From: Schizochytrium sp. TIO01
Taxonomy: Eukaryota > Sar > Bigyra > Thraustochytrida > Thraustochytriidae
DNA: 64,000 nt
Assembly (NCBI GenBank): GCA_004764695.1
Contig: SMSO01000004.1
Location: 1,267,501-1,331,500, forward strand
Reading direction: 5' to 3'
The position numbers and the translations under genes were made by a program. This document shows positions 1 through 13,100 of this stretch, piece after piece; position 1 is the first letter of the stretch, and each line of letters begins with the position of its first letter. The notes beneath the pieces were generated by a model that saw only the letters and a list, made by a program, of their open reading frames with translations, was not told the origin of the DNA and did not search any database.

Positions 1-3000
1 GCTGGATTGCATAATTGAAGGAGTCTTGAATTTATGGGTAGCAATCGCGCCAGAGAGCTCACGGAGAGAAACTTGCCCATCCTTATTTACATCAAGATAG
101 TCATGAACTCGTGCAACATCTTCAGCATGCAGCCTCAGTTGGAGTTTGTGCAGCATGATGTTTCGAAGTTCATCAAGGGAAACTACACCATCTCCATTTT
201 CATCAAGCTGATCAAAAAGAGTGCTTATGTCTACATATTTTGCGGGTAATGGAATCTCAACATGATCTCCCACTGCAACCTTTTCCAATGTGGGTGGTAA
301 CTGTATTTCTGACCACGCCTCGCCAGTTGATTTTACTAGAACATCAGCATAACCCACTTGAGAAGGATATAGACGTGAAATAATAACCTCGATGGTACGA
401 TGCCCAAGTACAATTACTTCACTCCCTATTTGAAAGTGATTCTCCAAATTTTTGCTCGCTGGAGAAATAACCCTCAATCTCTCAAAAAGAACATCAAGTT
501 CTGAGCCACCTAGCGTATCCATATAGCGCACATTTACTGCGGTCGAAGAAACTGCAATAATTTTTGCACGGCGGCCAAGTTCTTCATTATCATCAATAGT
601 AGCTTTAAATGCTAGCGCTGTGCGAAATTTAGAAAGCAATTTCTGTAAACTTCGTGAGCTGGAGTCGTTGTAAACTTGCCTCCACCGCATTTGCTCTGCT
701 AAATCCCAAAAGTGAATTTGACCGTGACTATCTCCTGCAACAAGGAATTCTGCTTCAGAAACATACAATAGTCGTGGTGGCGTCAAAGGCATTTCTCCAG
801 CTGACACGATTGCAATTGCATGCCCATATCTTGCACATAACACTTGGACGCTTGTGGATCCATTTGAAACAGAACAGAAAACCGTATCCCATCGAGAAGA
901 ATACAAAGCCACCTCAATTGTGGCTTCAGTGAGAGCCTCGTCGCGGTTGAGGGGCAAAAGCTGCACATCACGAAGCACTCGAAGGCTTAGAGAGTCAAGC
1001 AAACGGAACCGGCCATCGATTGCGGCAGTACACACGCAGACAAGCGAGGAGAGTTTGTCGAATTGTAGAATACTCATTGTTCTTGCTCCAGAAGCTATGG
1101 CATGTCGCACCTTAGAGTCTTGTGGAAGCACAGCTGTGCATGCAAGTTGCCGGGTAGCGTTCATTGTCCAGGATTCCAAGTTGCCGTTGACAAAGAGAAT
1201 AAAAAGATGCTGAAGCTCTTCATCACATACAACTTCATACGCTCTTGCTTGATCAACATGTCCAATGGTATGTTCTTGTTCAGTAACTCCCCAGAACAAA
1301 TTAGAGCGTCCTGTGCTTGACTGGTCAGCAGTCAAAGGAATTTGCACGCACGCTGCAACATCAGCCCACACTATGCTTGATGTTCCTAGTCGCTGTGCAC
1401 TAAATCTATGAAGTCGAGTCTCTAGAGTTTCCATCGGTCCGTTCACATTTGATTCGCATAATGGAAAGTGCATGAGTTCCGCGAGTGCTGGATCGTCAAA
1501 ACAAGCCTGAATAAAAGTTGATTTAGTCACCAAATTAGAAGCTTGTTCTCCTAGTAATCCTTGATGGACTCGTCGGAGATTGCTTCTTACGCAGTTAATA
1601 ATGCCAAGCCCGCCATGTGCTGAAGCAATAAGTGGGTTGTGCACTGTACTAACAGTTCGACGAGCCAAGATTGCTCGGAGACGACAAAATTCTGCAAAGC
1701 TTATCAACCTCTGATCTGACCAAGCAGAGCTTCCATAGAAATCCCCCCTTTCGGTACTAAAATCTGTCGCTCTTACCGGAGCATCAGGCCAACCTTTGCA
1801 AGAGGGTCTAATTCCATCCATACTTTGACATGCTGCGAGCCATTCTTGAAAATTAAGCCGGCCATCTGCATCAGCGTCAAAGAGCGAAAATGATATGTGA
1901 ATCTCACGCATATCTTCGTCGCTCATACTCGCTGCCCATGCTTCCTCTCTGCAACGAGACACCATAGACCACCATGTAGATGTAGCCCGAAGTTGCGCTG
2001 CTCGGCGCGCCCCTGCGTTGTAGTAGCTGGCAAATTCCTCCCATGACAATTCAGGTTTGTAGGCCTGAAATATGGTCATAAATGCCTGTGAAGAGTCGTG
2101 TTGACTACTTTCCACATTACGAAAACAATCTGCAGACATAAGGGCTGCGACACGTGGGTTTGCCCCAGCAGCAGCTACAACTTCTTCACGGCTGATTTTC
2201 CCATCGCCATCTGCATCAATCAATTCGAATAGCTCACGAAGTTCTAACGGAGACATACTCTCGCTCCAAAAATGAACTCTATTTGAGCGACCTAAGACGA
2301 ACAAGCTAGCATTTTTTGTGGAATGCCAGAGACGGCTTGCAATGCTTACTTCCGGTAGCTCTCCACATTTACTCAAAATATTTTTTCCATGAAGACCGCT
2401 GGCAGCTATAAGTTGAGCATCCTCTCCGAGATCATAAGAGTGCTCTAATTGACTTGTAAAAATAGGCCGTGGAACAGGCCTCTCCTCAAATCTTCTCTGC
2501 ATTTCTCGCGCACGAACTAAGGTTTCACCTTGATTGCTGCATTCTTCAATCAGAGGCGTAAGGATATCGTCAACAATAAATTGTGTTATTTCTCGATGCT
2601 TGAAACCTTTCTTGTCTGCGCTATTTGCTTTCGCACGTACCACAGGATATCCCTCAGCCTGGTCATGACCCAGCGGTTGATCAAGAATCAGGCTACCATC
2701 AGAAAATCCAACGACAAATCGTGTGTCAAGACCTTCTCGGTTTCGTCCAATCGTAACCATATCCCCTCGCTTGAAACCTTGATCAGAATGTACTAGCAGC
2801 TTGGAGTGCCCGCGCAGTGCTGGCCGAGTAAGCCTCGTGCGAACGACAGGGGGGCCCACACGTGAGATGGGGCCTGGTAGCATTTGAGAATTTCCTAGTA
2901 GGCCCCCACCACCTCTTCCACTTCCCTTTTTAAGAGTGGATCCGTTCCGAGATTTATTGTAACTTGTAGCGAAGGAGGCCTGCAAAAGTTCTTCATCAAG

Positions 3001-4125
3001 AGCGCTTGATTCAGGTGGCACATACGCATTTTGCGCAGTATTTAGGAGCCGTTTGGGTGCCGATAGTTTCGATATATTCTGAGTTGTGTTCAATTTTTCT
3101 CGAAGGACATGAACTTGTGCTTCTAGTTCTTTAATACGCAAAGATTCAATGCGCCGTCCTGCAAACCCACCCACATTATCTCCATCTACGTGTTCCTGAC
3201 TTTCTTGAGTCATCTTAGAGCCTTGTGTCATGTTTCGAGCAGTTGGGTCTTGCTCTTTATTATGGCCTTTATCGTTACCAGTGGTGAGGGAATCGCTCAT
3301 CTTCGACTGGATGCCAAGATTCTGTCCTATTCTAGTATCTTGGCGTTCTAACTTACTCTGTGCACGAAGGGTTTCCATTCCAGCTTTGACTTCAACTAGC
3401 CGTGCCCGGATTTCATACATATCAACATTGTTCGGAAGTATGAGTATGCACTCCTCCGTTTCTTGAAATCCGATAGATAGGAATAATTCAATGCCACCAT
3501 GAATGCGTCCAAGTCTGCGACGGAAGGTGTCATTTTGGATATTGATACGTCGAAACCGAGCTGCTTTAGGATCATCTACAATGTTTGCGAGGTACCTCGC
3601 AAACGTTTCCATCGCGGCAAGCCAGGATGATGGTTTGTTGTTAAGGGTAGACGGGGTTAAACCAAGTACCGAGACTGCAGCTCCGACAGCCTTAGCATTT
3701 GCAACTTCAACAAACTCCATGCTTTTCCGATGAAGTTCTAGCTCACGTAAGTGATTGCGTGCTTCTTTCACTTTATCTTGGTTAAGGCGAATTTTGTACG
3801 TTTGTCTACGTTTGTCATACACCCACCCAAGTGCACTTAGAAGTTCAGTTGAACCTTTTGCTTGGCCGAACATTCGCCTATGATCTTCAACAGAAATTAC
3901 AAACGGTTTTTCTGGCTGCCTACCAGGGGGGGCAGTTCGTGTGCAGTAGTCTAAACCACGTTCAGTAATTGCATACGCATTTGTAAAATACGAAATACAG
4001 CGCTGGCGGGTATTAAAAAGTCGCATCAGCCCAAATGCAATTGCAACAGGTGTAACATCAGATAGTTTCTCATCAGATGTCTCACCAGATCCATTTTTCA
4101 ATACATATTGGGTATGCCTGGCAGT
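1..4125 (-). CDS. 3' continuation of the giant C2/Tudor/PUB/EF-hand gene (partial, runs off left edge)
   Basis: A minus-strand frame (codon starts at coordinates divisible by 3) is open from about 4,125 to base 1, roughly 1,375 codons, with no stop seen. It follows directly on the 3,202-residue frame to its right but one base out of phase. In order it holds a PUB-like domain (about 3,440-3,620, ending G-G-I-E-L-F-L-S-I-G-F) like two in the upstream part, a low-complexity linker, EF-hand loops near 2,200 (DADGDGKISREE) and 1,850 (DADADGRLNFQEW), a WD40-like stretch (about 740-1,250, including G-Q-I-H-F-W-D), and a final EF-hand pair near 50-210 (DENGDGVVSLDE, DVNKDGQVSLRE). The matching domain set shows it is the same gene, so the whole protein exceeds 4,500 residues. 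The link is either a one-base frame change or a tiny intron near 4,126-4,174. The true C-terminus lies outside the window. Confidence 0.75.
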
Positions 4126-7100
4126 CTCTGTTGCAAGATTTCGAGTTAGATGCTTCCAAACGTGCTGGTACAACATGTGCAAACGAGGCAATAAACTCGG
4201 CAACAGAAACTGAACCGTCATTATCAATATCACGAGCACGAATCCAATCCGCTACAGCTGCATCGCTGTTATCATGACCACGTTGCCGGAGGGCCTCTTT
4301 CAAGTCACGTGCAGTGATATATCCATCACCATCGATGTCCATGCTTTCGAAAACCTTTCGAATCATTTTAAGTTGAAGTTCCTCTGTGGCTGAACGTGCA
4401 TGCATTGTGCTTTGAAATTTGTCCATGTCAAAGCTTTCGAGTTGCTCAATGGGAGCTCCAGCTTTGATTTGCTTGCGCAACTCTCTTTGTTGGGAATGCT
4501 CGCCACCTTTAACGGAGGGGGCGCCTTCAATAATGGTTGCTCTCCCTGTAACGATGGTTACTTCAAGGGCTTTTAAAGCGCCCTCTAAGTCCACTTTGCG
4601 TCGCCAGAGCATATTTTCCACTTCTTTGGTCAACTCAGGGAAGTGAAAGCTCTTGGTGGATGAGGCTGTACCAACTAAACCTGTCTCTGTGCCACGAAGT
4701 ACGAAAACATCCGCCCTCTGATCTTGAATAAATCCAATAGCACTCATGAGCTCATAGCCATGCGCCCACTGCCCGATCTTGCGCATAAAACTAGGGTTAG
4801 CACACCGAATTCTCCACTTGCGTGAGTCTTTTGGATTTTGAAGTACATCCATAACGATTGATAGAGCCGTCTCTAATACCTTTCGAAGTTCTGCAAGAGT
4901 GCACTCATCCTGGAGGTGACGTACGACTTCGCCCACTGTCAGTGCTCCACCATCAATAACACGAAGCTCTTGCTCGATTTCTTCTCTCCGGACCGTCAGC
5001 ATTACACGTAGGTCTTGAGGCAAACCCTCCACCATAGCTCGCCCGTGTTTATCAGCGATCCCACGCAAAGCCAGCATCTGAATTTTTCCTTCTTCAGAAA
5101 TTACCCCTGATGCCTTACGTTGCGGAGCAAATCCAATCGCATCCATGAGCTCAATTCCTCCACGAAGCCGACCAACTTTAGCATAAAAGGACTTATCATG
5201 CACTCGAATTTGCCAAAGGTTCGCGTCATCAGGACGAGCAAGTATGTCATTAATAAGCTGCAGCACAGTTTCTGCAGCAATACGTAAATCACGAGGAGTC
5301 TCATGCAACCGCAGCATCGCAAATGCAGCTGGTACTGTTGGTGAACCCGTAATATTCTCAAAAACGAATCCAAATGCAGCTAGGAATTCGGGTAGAGAAG
5401 TCTGAGTTCTAGTTTTAGAAAATGCTTCGATGGTTGCACGTAGAGGCACTGGATCCCTTGCTGCACTTCGTAGCAGGGATTCAGTATTCGAGGTATTAAT
5501 TTCACCAGATTCCTCAGAATCAATATTTTCGAAAGCGCGAATGAGTTTCTTCAATGCATCAATATCTTCTGTAGAACGCCCAATACTAAGTTTCCGCAAA
5601 AACGCCTCATGTTGGACCCTTGTGCCTTTCCATTCGCCGGATCGAAAGATTTGTGCAGCTAATGCAGCTATAGTTTCGGTGTCCCCCATCGTGCTACGTT
5701 GTCCCAAAGTTGCACCACCAGTCTTCCCAGACCCCCAAAGTTTCTCATAATAACTCCCGACTCGTCCAAACTCATCCTTCTCAGGGTCACAGAACATGTA
5801 TACATAAGCATGTGCAAATTCCGGTAATGACAAGGCATCATGTTTACGTAAACCCATAATACGCATGTACTCTCCAACCTGTGATATGGATGCCTCCTTT
5901 CCAGTACTCACGAGCGCCACGCGAAAATATTTAGCCGGGAGAATACGCCTTCCACGCCTGGTTTTTGAACAATACTCCTCAAAAGCATCTTCTATTGCAC
6001 CAGTTGTATCGTGATCCAATTGTTTGGCCCAAGCTTCTTTTTTCCAGAGCTTGCGTTCTGTAACTTCTGCGCCACTCGAAAATGAAGACTCAGAAGAATA
6101 AGAAAAGGACCGCGAACGATGTTTAGAACGCATTGATCGGCTACGACTGTGGCTGCGACCACGCCTTCTTGTCGTGTGCTTGTGATGGTCCGCCGATGAA
6201 GATGAGTCGCTGCTGTCTTCAGACTCATCACCGAACATAATTCCAGTGTAAGCCTGAATGAATTCGACTAAAGTTACGCTTCCGGACCCATCAGCGTCTA
6301 CCTCTTGCATCCACTTACGGATATCAGAGCGAGAAAAACTTTTCCCCATGTCTCGAAAGGTTCGAGCTACTTCATCCTCGGTAAGCTCCCCATTTCCGTC
6401 GTGATCATACTTATTGAAGGCTCTCTGCAATTCACGAAAACGTCTAGTGCCTAATATTTTCTTACAACGAGCCAAATAATCAGCCTCCTCTTCAATATCT
6501 TGCAAAGATGGAGGCCGATGACCATGGCCGGCTTCGCGAGCGGCGAGACGCCGCATTTTTGACCAGATAGATTTGCGTCCTGATTTTCTGGGGGAAGCAG
6601 ACTTACGATTTCGATCAGCTGTGCGAGGACTAGATAGACGGACACTGTCAGGTGTTTTGCGCTGCTCTTTATCGCCATCATCGTAATCAATGTCCACAGT
6701 GCCATCTCGGTGAACAGTTACGATCCTGCCTGGATACCAAGCATCTCCACCTCCGAATTGAGCCTTTACTCGATCTCCAACTTGAAACTTCTTCTTGGAA
6801 CTTTCACGAGGACTTCTACTCCTACTCCTACTTCTGCTACGGGCTCTGGAGCGCCTCCGCTCGCTCTCAGAGCTCTCCTCACTACCAGATACATCTGTAT
6901 CTTCTAAAACCCCTAATGCGATACATATGCTTTTGTACTCCTCGAATGTCAAAGCTTTTGAGGTTTGCATACCTTTTTGTTTACAAAACATATATGCATC
7001 CTTTCTTTGGTCTGAGCTAAGTGGTGTCCCAATGGTCTTTCGAATAACCTCAGCTGCAGTTCCTGGCGTGACGCGGCTCTCACGATCAAAGACGTACTTA

Positions 7101-10100
7101 AACCTCTTCACTTGCTCATTGTCCCGGCCACTTGTGGATAAAGAACGCCCTCTATTGGTTTTGACTGCATCAAATGGCTCAATATTTGATGCTGCAACTT
7201 GGTCATCAAAATCACCATCGTCAAAAGCAACAGCATACGTTCCGTCCCGATTAACATTTGAGATCTTGCCAATGAAGTACTCTTCACTGCCTTTAAAGCG
7301 AGCTTTGACTTTGTCACCCCTTGATAGGGAGCCTTTGACGCGTGAGCTGGCATCTCGTCGTGGAGAAGATATTTTCCGGATTAGTTCAGACGAAATGTGA
7401 CGCTCCTTGTCTCCATCATCATAATCAATAGAATATGTCCCGTCACGATGCTCAGCAGTAATTCGACCTTTGTACCATTTGGAACCGCCTCCAAATTTAG
7501 CTTCGACATGCTGATTAATACGGAAAATTTTCTCGTCCCGAGGCGACCTAGACTGCGCACTGTTATCACGGCGTGGTGATCGAGACCGAAGTCGTTCGTT
7601 TCTCCGAGGTGACCGTGAACGTAATCGCGAACGTGGACTTGTTCTGCGAGGCGACGACCTATCTGCGCTTTTAATCAAAGACGGCTTAACGCGAGTCTCG
7701 CGGTCCCCATCGTCGTAGTTAATATCACACGTTCCATCAGAGTGCACCTTGCAAATGACTCCTGAGTATAGTTGTTGGCCGCCTTGGAAATAGGCTTTAA
7801 CTCGTTGACCATCAACAAATGTAGCTTCCCCGGAAGAGCTCTCCTCACGTTCAGACCGCCTAAGAAGAGAAGCACTAACATTGCTTTCACTGTCGCCGTC
7901 GTCATAACTGACATCATAAGTGCCATCGCGATGAACACGTCTGATAGTTCCTGGAAACCAGTTTCCTCCACCTCCAAATCGACCTTCTATACGTTCACCA
8001 GTACGAAAGTCAGAGGTGAGAGATGAGTTAGTTTTCCCACCACGCGGGGATCCTGCCCGACGGACAAGCTTGGGTGGGACCCGTTTCTCGCTGTCACCAT
8101 CATCGTAATCAATATTGTACGTCCCGTCCCGGTTCACGTGAGTAATTTTACCTTTGTAAAATTTTGATCCACCCTGAAATTTGGCTTCTACCCGATCTTC
8201 AACTTTAAATGCTGATTCTCGATCCTGATCTGTGTCATTGTCTGTTGAAGGTGATATGACCTCTCTATTTCCAGACAAAAGTCCCAATTCATCACATATG
8301 CCAAGCAATTGGTCAAACGAAAGTTCATCTCGCGCACCAGCGCCCTGATTTCTTGCAGCTGCCATCATCCCTCGTCTCTCAGATGAAGTGAGTGCTCGCC
8401 CAAGAAGCTTGCGAAGCAGTTCTACAGCTGAGCCTAGTGTTACGCCTTTGGTTTCCCGGTCAAAGAGATATCGAAGACGATCTTCTTCGCCTGATTTTGG
8501 TCTAGCCTTTGCACGATGTGACGTCTGCTTCAAGCGAATAAGTCTGACTGGTACTCGCTTCTCAACATCACCGTCATCGTATGCTATGTCGTATGTTCCA
8601 TTGGTATAAGTTCGAGTAATAACTCCATTGTACCACTTATTTTGCCCACCAAAACGTGCTTCTACTTTATCGCCACGTTGGAAAGTATTTTGTATGTCGG
8701 TTTCAGAGTCAGATCCTACTTCGGTACGGGTGCGTGGTGATCGCGACCGCGATCGCGATCGCGATCGTACACGAGGGCGGGTATCTAATGGTTTAATATC
8801 TCCAATGTGAACTCCTTGCTCTGCATCTCCATCGTCGTATGTTACGTCATATGTTCCGTTGGTGCGAACTTGAGTGATAGTTCCAAGATAGTATTTGGAT
8901 CCTCCGCCAAATCTCGCCTCGACTCTATCACCTCGCTTGAAAGCTTGCTGTGAAGCCTCGCCGACGGATAGTTCGTCCCGCCGTGGGGACCGTGAACGAC
9001 GCCGCACCTGTGAGCGGGAACTTTGATTTGTTGACTGAATCATTGAAGCACGAACGCCTCTTTCAATGTCTCCATCATCATAAGCAATATCATACGTTCC
9101 ATTGGCATGCACACGTGCAATAGTTCCTGGATAGTATTTATGACTGCCACCAAATCGTGCTTGAACTTTTTCTCCACGTCGAAATCCTTTGACATCAGCT
9201 TCACTTTCTGCTTCGGATTCGCCAACCGAGCGTTGCTTATCTCTAGGAGAGCTTGAACGGCGCCGCCCCCCCCTAGCGCGAATCATTAAAGAGCGCACGC
9301 CCTGCTCGGCATCTCCATCATCATACTTTATGTCATATGTACCATTACTATGCACCCTTGAAATTGTTCCACTGTACCATTTCAATTTCCCGCCAAATCG
9401 GGCCTCAACCTTATCTCCACGTCGAACAGTCTGTTCTACCTCGCTATCAAACTCCGAATCCATACCGCCTCGATCACGAGGCGATCGAGATCGTGCAACA
9501 CGTCCTTTAGCCCGAATCATAGATGCGCGAACGCCTCGCTCAGCATCGCCGTCATCGTATGCTATGTCGTACGTCCCATTCATGTGCACCCGTGTAATAG
9601 TACCACTGTACCATTTTGATTTACCCCCAAATCGAGCTTCAACTTTGTCACCTTTTTGGTACGACTGTGCTTGATCTAGTTCGCTCTCGGCGTCCGTATC
9701 GATTGTCGATCGATGACGAGGAGATTGCGAGCGAGGGTTTCGGTCCAGGGTACGGATAAGCGCAGATCGGACGCCACGTTCGGAGTCTCCATCATCATAT
9801 GCAATGTCATATGTTCCGTTGAAATTGACTCGTGAGATAGTGCCAGTAAACCATTTAGATTTTCCACCAAATCTAGCTTCGACTTTTTCTCCACGTCGAA
9901 ATCCCTTGGCATCCGTATCACTTTCCGCTTCCGAGTCTACTGGTGGTGCTCGATGGCGCGGTACATTAGCACGAATACCATTGTTACTTGGGCGAATCAT
10001 TCCCGAAGATACACCTTGCTCGGCATCTCCATCATCATACTTTATGTCATATGTACCATTACTATGCACCCTTGAAATTGTTCCACTGTACCATTTCAAT

Positions 10101-13100
10101 TTCCCGCCAAATCGGGCCTCAACCTTATCTCCACGTCGAAAAGTCTGTTCTACCTCGCTATCAAACTCCGAATCCATACCGCCTCGATCACGAGGCGAAC
10201 GAGATCGTGCAACACGTCCTTTAGCCCGAATCATAGATACGCGAACGCCTCGCTCAGCATCGCCGTCATCGTATGCTATGTCGTACGTCCCATTCATGTG
10301 CACCCGTGTAATAGTACCACTGTACCATTTTGATTTACCCCCAAATCGAGCTTCAACTTTGTCACCTTTTTGGTACGACTGTGCTTGATCTAGTTCGCTC
10401 TCGGCGTCCGTATCGATTGTCGATCGATGACGAGGAGATTGCGAGCGAGGGTTTCGGTCCAGGGTACGGATAAGCGCAGATCGAACGCCACGTTCGGAGT
10501 CTCCATCATCATATGCAATGTCATATGTTCCGTTGAAATTGACTCGTGAGATAGTGCCAGTAAACCATTTAGATTTTCCACCAAATCTAGCTTCGACTTT
10601 TTCTCCACGTCGAAATCCCTTGGCATCCATATCACTTTCACTGTCTGATTCAGCATGGCTTAATGTACGACGCGGAGAACGTGATATTGGTCGTATGTCT
10701 GGAGAATCTAGGCTTCGAATCATAGATGCACGAACCCCTTGTTCTGCGTCACCATCGTCATAGTCAATATCAAAAGTATCATCCATATTAGCTCTCGTGA
10801 TAGTACCCTTGAACCATTTACTACCACCTCGAAAACGAGCTTCTACTTTTTGCCCTCTTCTAAATTCCTCACGTTCTTGAAGACTACCCTGAGGACAGGC
10901 CTCTTCCCGAATTGCATCAGACGAACAAGATAGAATACCAAGAGTCTCACAGAGTTCCAGAAAAGTCGTTTCTGTAAAAGAATCCCTAGGTCCAATTTGT
11001 CTATCTTTCACAAAATCACTGATTTGTTTCCTCTGAGATGCAAGAACAGGTCTACCCGTTAACTTCCGAAGTAAAAGCGACACATTACTCGCTGTGACTC
11101 GAGAGCTCGTTTGGAATATGTCCAGAGCCCTTTCTTCGTCCATGGAATTGGGATTCTTGCTTACTCCACGAGAATTTTGCGATGATGATGATTGTAAAGA
11201 CGAATTCTCATAGTTCATTCTAGCGCTACGAGATGGGGGCGATCGTCCCGTATTCCGCAATTGTCTTGGTGAAGACACTTCTCTTCCAATTGAACGAACC
11301 AAATATGGCTCAACACCTCGTTCTTGATCACCATCCGCGTAATTTATATCCACAGAACCATTTGAATGAACCCGAGCAATTGTGCCCTTGTACCAGCGCG
11401 ATTTCCCCCCAAACCTGGCTTCTACTTCCTGGCCTCTCTGGAATGACTGTTCTTCAGCATCAGATATTACATTATCTTGATAGCGACTTGACCGAAGAGA
11501 TTCGCGTTTAGATGTCCCTGCGCTAGATTTACTACCTGAAAACTCTGTAGAGGTTTCCGGTGATGCATTTGATGTGTCCTGTACTCCTAAGGCTCCACAG
11601 AGGTCCTCAAACTGCTCTAGTTCAAAGATGTCTCTGGGGCCGATACCATTAGATCTTGCAAATGATTGAATCTTTGCTCGCTGGGATCCAAGTACAGGTC
11701 TTCCAGTAATTTTTCGTATAACGTTTGAGACATTGCTAATAGTGACACGCCTTTCTTGAAGAAACGTTTCTTGAATTAGAGATCCACTCTGGGGCCCTCC
11801 GCGAGCATTGGTCTTACCAACCATGTGTTCCTCTTCTGTAGATGTCACTGATGCTACTCCAGGGGATGCAGGTCCAGTCCTCAATCTTGAAGAAGATACG
11901 TTTGCTGGTCGAATCAAGGACGCCGAGACGTTATGCTCTGCATCGCCATCATCATATTTGATATCAAATGTGCCGTTATGGTTCAAACGGCGAATAACGC
12001 CAGGAAACCAATGTGATCCACCGCCAAACTTTGCTTCAACTTTATCGCCAACTAGAAAGTTATCCACTCCAGTATCACTGTCGAGACCGCTGTCAAATCC
12101 CATGCTTGATCGCCCATGGGTATTATCGAGACTTTGAATCAGGCTTACATCAACTCCTCTTTCTGCATCCCCATCATCATAATCAATGTCATATGTTCCA
12201 TCACTATTGACTCGTCGAATTTTACCATTAAACCAGCGCGAGCGTCCTCCGAAACGAGCTTTGACGGCCTCTCCACGAGCAAAACTAGGGCTGGCAGGCG
12301 TAGGAGAGCGAGGATTGTGCGGTGCATCATGATTCTGGTGACGAACCTCATCACCTGACGTATCTTCTACTAGTCCCAATTCTTGGCATATCATTTCTAT
12401 TTCTTCGAAAGAAAGTAAATCTCTTACACCAAGTCCTAAGCGTTTTCCAAATTCTTGAATTTGGCTTCGTTGACGAGAGAGTACTGGTCGACCTGTTACT
12501 TTCCTGAGAAATGACGATACTGATGCTAGAGTGACTCTGCGCTCTTGATCAAAGAGATCGCGAAGACGTTCATTACTTTTATGTCTAACATCTGATACCA
12601 TTGAGGTCTCACTATTTGATCTGTGTATTCCGCGGGTGCGGGTAAAAGACGGCGAAGACGTCCTTTGTCTAGAGGTAGCGCTTGCTCGCCTTGAAGTTGT
12701 TGTCATGCCTTCTTCTTCTTCTATCTTAATCCCTAACCGTTCACAAAGGTCAAAGAATTGTTGCATTGTCACTTCTGTACGAGGAGTAGCGCCAACTTCT
12801 CTTTGAAATGCCATCAGTTGCTGTCTTTGAGAAGATAAAACCGGTTTGCCAGAGACCTTTCGTAAGATCATGCCAAGTTTGTTAAAAGTAACAGGTGCTT
12901 CTGCTTCAAATATCATTGCGACTTTGCTTGAGTTGCGGTTTGACCCAGTATCAGTTGCACCGCTAGGTGGGGAACGTTGGGCATCTGAGAATTTTGTCTC
13001 TGGTAACTTATCTTCACTCACAGCATGCCTAGTTTGTGGGGATAGTCCTCTGTTCTGACTTGATGAGGAGGGTCGAATGCTGATGCGAAGCTGGCCCGTA

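Noticed and set aside
9189-10388. Plus-strand open frames across the Tudor-repeat region
   Set aside because: Shadows of the repetitive minus-strand gene; they repeat with the same 714-bp period.
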